Source: Theobroma cacao
Lineage: Eukaryota > Streptophyta > Magnoliopsida > Malvales > Malvaceae
Direction of reading: 5' to 3'
Length of the DNA stretch: 64,000 nucleotides
Assembly (NCBI RefSeq): GCF_000208745.1
Contig: NC_030858.1
Location: 19,778,086-19,842,085, forward strand
Shown piece by piece: positions 58,796-64,000 of this stretch. Each line of letters begins with the position of its first letter. Position 1 is the first letter of the stretch. The position numbers and the translations under genes were made by a program. The notes under the pieces were generated by a model. It was given only the letters and a program-made list of their open reading frames with translations, searched no databases and was not told where the DNA came from.

Positions 58796-59221
58796 TTCGT
58801 CTGACAATCCCCTCCGTTAAGTCAGAGTTTGTTTTTGCATTCTTGTTTTGGTTTTCAATTTATAACATGTTCCAGTTTTATAAGTATGATGTTACCATTT
58901 GATTCTGTTCAATTATTGTATGAGCTTGGATCCACCATGTTAGCCAAGTTATGGCGACTTCTATATATGGTGCGTAGTTGCACTTTTATTTTTGGTTAAG
59001 CAAAATGAGGCGTTGAAATATGTGCCATGATGTATTTGTGTTGTAAAAGATTTGAACTTCTGTTATATAAGTAAAGCCATTGTGGATATTTTGTTTGATC
59101 AATGGCTATATCTGATCCTTTGTACTTCCACATAATTATGTTTTAAGCCTTTCTCGAGTCTTGTGGGCTTCACTTGTCAGACTTATGTGTCGGTCACAAC
59201 CCATAGGTTTGGGTCGTGACA
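58791..59221 (+). repeat. LTR 'E', last segment
   Basis: Final part of the outer LTR, ending GGTTTGGGTCGTGACA at 59221. The primer site at 59225 shows that it is a 5' LTR oriented on the plus strand. Confidence 0.7.
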
Positions 59222-60329
59222 AAGTGATATCAGAGTCCTTGGTTTAGAGTGTCTTAGGCTAATTGGTGTCTGTCAGAGGAGTGTCGGGATTAGTGTAGGG
59301 TCTTTGTCTTATTGTGATGGTCGCACAAGTCAAGGGCAAAAAGCTACAAGAATTCCCATGTCATTGGTAAGCTACCTTATTTTTGAACCCTGTATTGTAA
59401 ATTTGATTAGTGTTGCTTCTGTTCAGGTAAGGATGCCACCCTAAGACACAAGCCATTGATAGAAAAATTAGAGTGAGAAACTCCTAATGAGATGTCAAAG
59501 TATGGACATACTCCTACGATTGAAGGTTGTAGTGGATGAAGTAAAACTATTGAGTCAGTTAGAACCAAATTGTTTGGTAAAACGATAGCTTTAACCTCTA
59601 GCATTGAATTGAGCGTTTAGATTTGCACTAAGGAAAGTGCATTGTGTTGATGGTACAACTAAAACAATTCTAGTTTTTGGAGTGCCAAAGTTGGCACGAG
59701 GAAATGTGTTCGATACGAGGAAGGCCTTAATTTATTGGTAGATAGTTGGATAAGGTGTACCAATTTGAATTCTCGATTTAGCTATCAATAGTAACATTAT
59801 GAGTTACTTTAGTGAAATTTTGTTTCTGATCTTCCAACCACGAAGGAAAATATTGTAATAATTAAGTAAAATATTTGCCTTATTGGCATGATGGACTGCA
59901 TTGAATAATGTTTAAAGTCATTGCAAGTGAACAATTATGGTATAGGTAGTAAGAGCACCTGTCACCGAAATCCCTTTTGAATTACTAGGGACACCAAATG
60001 GTTGAGGATTGACATGTCATTATGAATCTTAGTGCTAAGAAAGGTACCATTTGATATTTAGTGGATAAGAGTTATTTGGAGATATCTACTTAATAGAAGT
60101 TGCACTAAATATATTGATAAAGGTGCAAGGGCACTTAATAATGAAAATATGCTTAGAAGATGATTTTGGCATGCTATATGAGTGTGGAATAAGTATACTA
60201 GCATTGATGTTTTGAATGTGCACTCGTAATGGGGAGCAAGTTTCGTAAGGTTTGTGGTTTTCATAACCATGGAATATTTGAAGCGTACTTGGTGTTTAAG
60301 CATGCTTTAGAAGTTGTATGTGTCATGAG
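59222..60329 (+). pseudogene. Start of element E interior, with primer site and degenerate gag start
   Basis: TGATATCAGAG at 59225-59235 is a primer site of the initiator-Met type. An ATG at 59433 opens a frame like that at 205 but has an extra C, shifting it. Beyond that no Gag domain can be followed, so the region is too decayed for assignment. It is cut at 60330 by a copia-like LTR fragment. Confidence 0.55.
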
Positions 60330-60482
60330 TGATGGGTTTGGCTATGGACGACATGCTCAAAATACGTAATGAAAAGAAAATTAAAAAAGTTATAACTAAA
60401 CAACCAAAACATGCCTCCACCCAAGGATCACCTTGGTGATATTTAACACATAAAAGCACAAAATAAATTATTATTTTTGATC
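60330..60482. repeat. Fragment of copia-like LTR 'F'
   Basis: TGATGGGTTTGGCTATGGAC matches the start of the LTR at 56949. It runs for about 150 bp and then changes to gag-only-element LTR sequence. Confidence 0.65.
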
Positions 60483-61091
60483 TTTTTCTTCTTTTAAAAG
60501 TCCTCCGAAAGGTTGTTTTTATAGGCTTTGAAGTTAAGCCAAGTTGGGTGAAAAAAGAAGTCAATTCTAATCAGGATTTCCTCATTAGATTATGTGGGTC
60601 GAAGCCTTACCTAATTAATTAACAGAAATCATAATTGCTCTAGGACTATTACAGTGCATCAAATTTGATAAAATTTCTTATTACCTTTAAGGCTAAATTG
60701 GGTGAAGTGGTAAACATGAAAGTTGTAGATGTTTCCCTTATCTTTCCAATGACTTAAGAATCATCTCATTTTAAGCTTTATATAGAAAGTTATGGATGAA
60801 ATACTAAAATATATGCAGTGGAAGTCTACACCTCAAAATTACTCTCCTTTTTCCACTAAAATTCTTCTTTCATCAAACACCTACAAAAGCATAAATAAAT
60901 CAGTAACAACCTATCTTAACCACATTAACACCAAATTAAGTGTAAAATTAACTAAGATTAGATTGACTCACCTAAAATAACTAATTTAAAATAATTAAAT
61001 AAAACTTACTAATTTTTATGCATTACTACAAGAACTAAGCTAAATTACTATTAAAATTAAGCCTAAATAACTCTATATCGTAAAGTTATCA
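60483..61091 (-). repeat. LTR fragment of the gag-only (Athila/Tat-like) family
   Basis: Aligns with about 30815-31471 and ends GTAAAGTTATCA at 61091. It is truncated on its left and holds one copy of the CTTTCACTAAAATTC unit. Confidence 0.8.
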
Positions 61092-61764
61092 TTAAGCATA
61101 CCATAAGATAGATATTCTACCTTTTTTTCTTGATTCTGAAATGACAAGTATGCTATGTCACCTTGTTATAAGGATTGAATCTTGCTTAACTCATCATTGC
61201 TAATTGATCTATTATTTTCTTCTAGTTCTTCCTTTCCATATTTTCTTTAATTTTTTCCCATATTTCTTTTACACTCTTGCATGAAGAAATTTTGCTAGAT
61301 TCTATGTTTTCAAGTGCAGAAAAGAGTAAGGGTATAGCTTGAGCATTGAGTTCCAGCATGTCTAAATGACTTGCATATCATTCATTTAATTCTTTAGTCA
61401 ACTCCAATGAGTCATCTCCGATTATTCTCCAAACTTCATAATTACTCACTTGGATAAACTGTTTTATCTGTTTGTTCCAATGATGATAGTTTTTGGCATG
61501 AAATTTTGGACATCCTAATGTTGATTTTTCTTTGTTGGAAGTAGAGTCTATGCCCATTAAAATGACTTCTCCTAGCTCTTTACTTTTTTGATGATGGTAA
61601 TCTCCAAAAACAAGATTGGTGTACTTTCTATCCTTCTCCACAGTTTCTTTTTTTATGATTATTTTGTGACTCAAATGATCAACATCAAGATATTGTAAGT
61701 CATCCATTTGCATATTAGAATCCAGAATATTCTTTTCCATAGGATCATCAAATGCCATTAGCAA
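61092..61764 (-). pseudogene. Second copia Gag N-terminal fragment
   Basis: On the minus strand, HAKNYHHWNKQIKQFIQVSN then YEVWRIIGDDSLELT, followed (after a TGA near 61378) by LELNAQAIPLLFSALEN and a CKSVKEIWEKIKEN block at about 61260-61350. This is the beginning of a UBN2-type gag, lying downstream of a gag that has already passed its zinc knuckle. It may be a partial duplication or a second, decayed element. Confidence 0.65.
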
Positions 61765-62858
61765 AAGCTATCTATTTCGTTTCCTTTTTCATTTTGAGAT
61801 TTGTCATTGTCGCTCCATGTTGCCACCATGGCTTTTTTTTTTAAATACTTTAGAGGATTCTTTTCAACATTTGGACATTCATAATTGACATGACCAAATT
61901 TCTTGCACTCATAGTAAATGATGTGATAATTTTCATGATCATCTTTTGAAGTATTTCCCTTCAAATTTCTTTTTAGTTCCTTTCTCTTGATGACCCTACT
62001 GCTTGTTTGTTTATTCCTCAAAAATCTGTTAAACCTTCTAGTTAACAGAGTTATTTCTTCATCATCTCTTTCTTTATCATCACATTTAACATTATTTACA
62101 TTTACTTCCTTAGTTGCTTTGAGAGCAATACCTTTTCTCTTTGTTTCTTTTTTAATTGCTTTGTTTATTTCTTCCTCGTGTTTTAGAGCCATTTCATAAG
62201 TGAGCAAAGATCCTAGGAGCTCATCAAGCTTGAGTACATTCAGGTCTTTAGCTTCCTCAATAGCAGTAACTTTAGGTCTCCATGACTTTGCTAGGCAGTG
62301 AAGGATTTTTTTCACCAGTTAAGCATTAGGAAATTCTTTTCCTAGAGCCTTTAATCCTTCAATAATCTTTGTGAATCTTTCAAACATTTCTTTAATAGAC
62401 TCCTCATCTTTCATCTTGAAAAGCTCATAGTCAAGTATTAACATATTAATTTTTGATTCCTTTACTTGACCTGTTCCTTTAAAATAGTTTTCTAATGTGT
62501 CCCAAATTTCTTTTATTGAGGAACACATAGCTACTTTATTAAATTCATCCTCATTAAGAGCACACAAAATAGCTGTTACAGCTTTGTGATTCAGGTGTGT
62601 CAACTTTTTATCCTTACCATCCCATTCAATTATAGTCTTAAAGTGTTTTACACTATCCACAGTTTTTGTGGGAATATGAGCTCCGTCAACAATAATATCC
62701 CAAAAATTTAAATTAATAAACTGAATAAAATTTTCAAACCTCATTCTCCAAAATAGGTAGTTCTCCTCTTTGAACAAAGGTGACCTCATCATGGATTGTC
62801 TTTCACTAATGAAGCCCGAGGATGATGCTATTGCTGTTACTTGAAGCTTGTTGTACAA
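61758..62858 (-). pseudogene. SIRE-like copia Gag
   Basis: MMRSPLFKEENYLFWRMRFE, FWDIIVDGAHIP, FNKVAMCSSIKEIWDTLENY and MFERFTKIIEGLKALGKEFP in the first frame, then after a stop near 62319 HCLAKSWRPKVTAIEEAKDL and a basic tract. The zinc knuckle (61869-61913) reads YYECKKFGHVNYECP: the first cysteine is replaced by tyrosine, so zinc binding is probably lost. It is similar in plan to the gag at 40436-41242 but clearly a different copy. Confidence 0.85.
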
Positions 62859-63512
62859 TATCTCTCAAAGGTGGTTAAACTTGTAAAGAACTAGAGAACG
62901 TGCTCTGAAAAGATAAGAATGATCAAGGAAGGTCTAAGCTCAAGAAAGATCAGCTGAAGGGTAAAGATATGAACTTTAGGCTCTTTGCTTGCTGAAAGGT
63001 AGAAACTTTACTATTCACAACTGCTGTTACTATTTTTTTTTTGCTTTTTCTCTCTTGAAGGATGATTTAAAATCTTTCAAAATCCTATTCTCTTCATTCT
63101 TTAACATCCTTAAGATGTATATTTATAGCTCTTGAGATTTTCTTCCTATTGGAGTAAGTTTTGAATCATTTCTTGTACGTTCACGCCAACTTGCACAAAT
63201 TTGTCACTTCTATAGAATCTATTCTTGTAGTTGTGTTGTCGATTCTTTGCAAATTCTATAGCTTTCTATCTTTAAAGAATCATTCTTCTATTTTGAGGTG
63301 TTGGTTCTTCTACAATTGGGCTTAAAGGTGACAAATTTGCAATCTCGGAGAAGTGATTCTTTTGCCTCAAGGTGTCGGTTCTTCACTACAGATTGCACAA
63401 AAATTTGAATTCATGCTTGAATTTTGCCCCTCCACTTTTGTCTAGTTGTGCCATGCCTTTCTTAGTGACCAAGCTTCTGAGTTATACTTTTGGTGCTTCA
63501 AGAACCAACTTC
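62859..63512 (-). other. Leader of the copia gag, no coding
   Basis: Non-coding sequence upstream (minus strand) of the copia gag. No certain LTR end or primer site was found before it is cut at 63513 by a D-type LTR. Confidence 0.4.
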
Positions 63513-64000
63513 TGTCACGACTCGATACTCCCCTCGAGCCCGTGACAACCACCACGATATCCCGATAGACATTCATCTCCTGGAATGCAAATCGAAACCT
63601 CGCAAGGCTTTGATATTAGTTTTCGCACCTCCCTTGTGAGCAACAGTTGTTAAGTATCATGTTTTGAGAGATTATAAACTATTTCCAAATCAAAACAATA
63701 GAAAAATAATTTTTTTCTCACAGGGGCATTTTGGTCATTTTTCCTCAAAAATCTCTAAACCAGCTAAAAATGTAGTATGCGAGTGGAAAACACATATTTC
63801 ATAATAAAAAAATAAGTTTAGATATCTAAAACATTCATTTAAAGTGAAACTATACCTATTTGAATATAATAAAAATATTTAATAAAATATTCTATTTTCT
63901 TATAAAATAATATTTACAGAGTTACAGGTAAATAATTTTTGTAGTGTAAAAGCTAAATAAATTCATACATACTGTAATACAGATAACCAAAGTATAAAAT
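63513..64000 (-). repeat. D-type LTR, reverse, cut by window end
   Basis: TGTCACGACTCGATACTCC at 63513 is the reverse complement of the end of LTR D (54516-55003), with matching sequence to the last base of the window. The other end is outside. Confidence 0.85.

Overview
This is nuclear DNA from a flowering plant, most likely a eudicot; I cannot name the species. The evidence is one intron-rich YTH-domain (ECT-type) gene, Ty3/gypsy chromovirus and Ty1/copia (SIRE-type) polyproteins, a gag-only element with the tRNA-Asp primer site typical of plant Athila/Tat elements, a hAT element, a Helitron-like element and very AT-rich spacers. There is no operon structure or bacterial gene. Nearly everything outside the host gene is a decayed or nested transposable element, as in pericentromeric or other repeat-dense plant chromatin.

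Layout. 1-8264: a Tekay/Del-like gypsy element on + (gag, protease, RT/RNase H, integrase with chromodomain, 3' LTR). Many stops break it, and a 597-bp hAT element sits in its protease with a perfect 8-bp target duplication. 8265-9954: nothing recognised. 9955-16128: ECT/YTH m6A-reader gene on -, six exons. All three cage tryptophans are present, but the assembled sequence has a one-base frameshift in a G run and an in-frame TAG. 16129-24540: upstream sequence holding a gypsy gag remnant. That remnant is split by a solo LTR (18728-24005), which is itself split by another solo LTR (18751-21370). 25033-26562: a terminal-inverted-repeat DNA element. 27563-28237: a Helitron-like element.

28297-59221 is one long gypsy LTR broken by nested insertions. 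Inside it is a gag-only Athila/Tat-like element on - (29927-55399). Inside that element's 5' LTR lie a gypsy element 'A' (34162-50398) and a solo LTR 'D' (51478-55003). Inside A lie a truncated SIRE copia on - (36829-42365) and a solo LTR 'B2' (44910-47643, with a 736-bp assembly gap). A further copia-like LTR sits at 56949-58790. 59222-64000 holds the start of the outer element's interior, fragments of the same LTR families, a second copia gag on - and the edge of another D-type LTR.

The most unusual signal is in the LTRs. Several families carry tandem arrays of short hairpin-forming units in which arm sequence varies but pairing and a G-rich loop are kept. Several also carry clusters of short palindromes, with a different palindrome in each family. 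These are direct observations; any RNA or regulatory role is inference.
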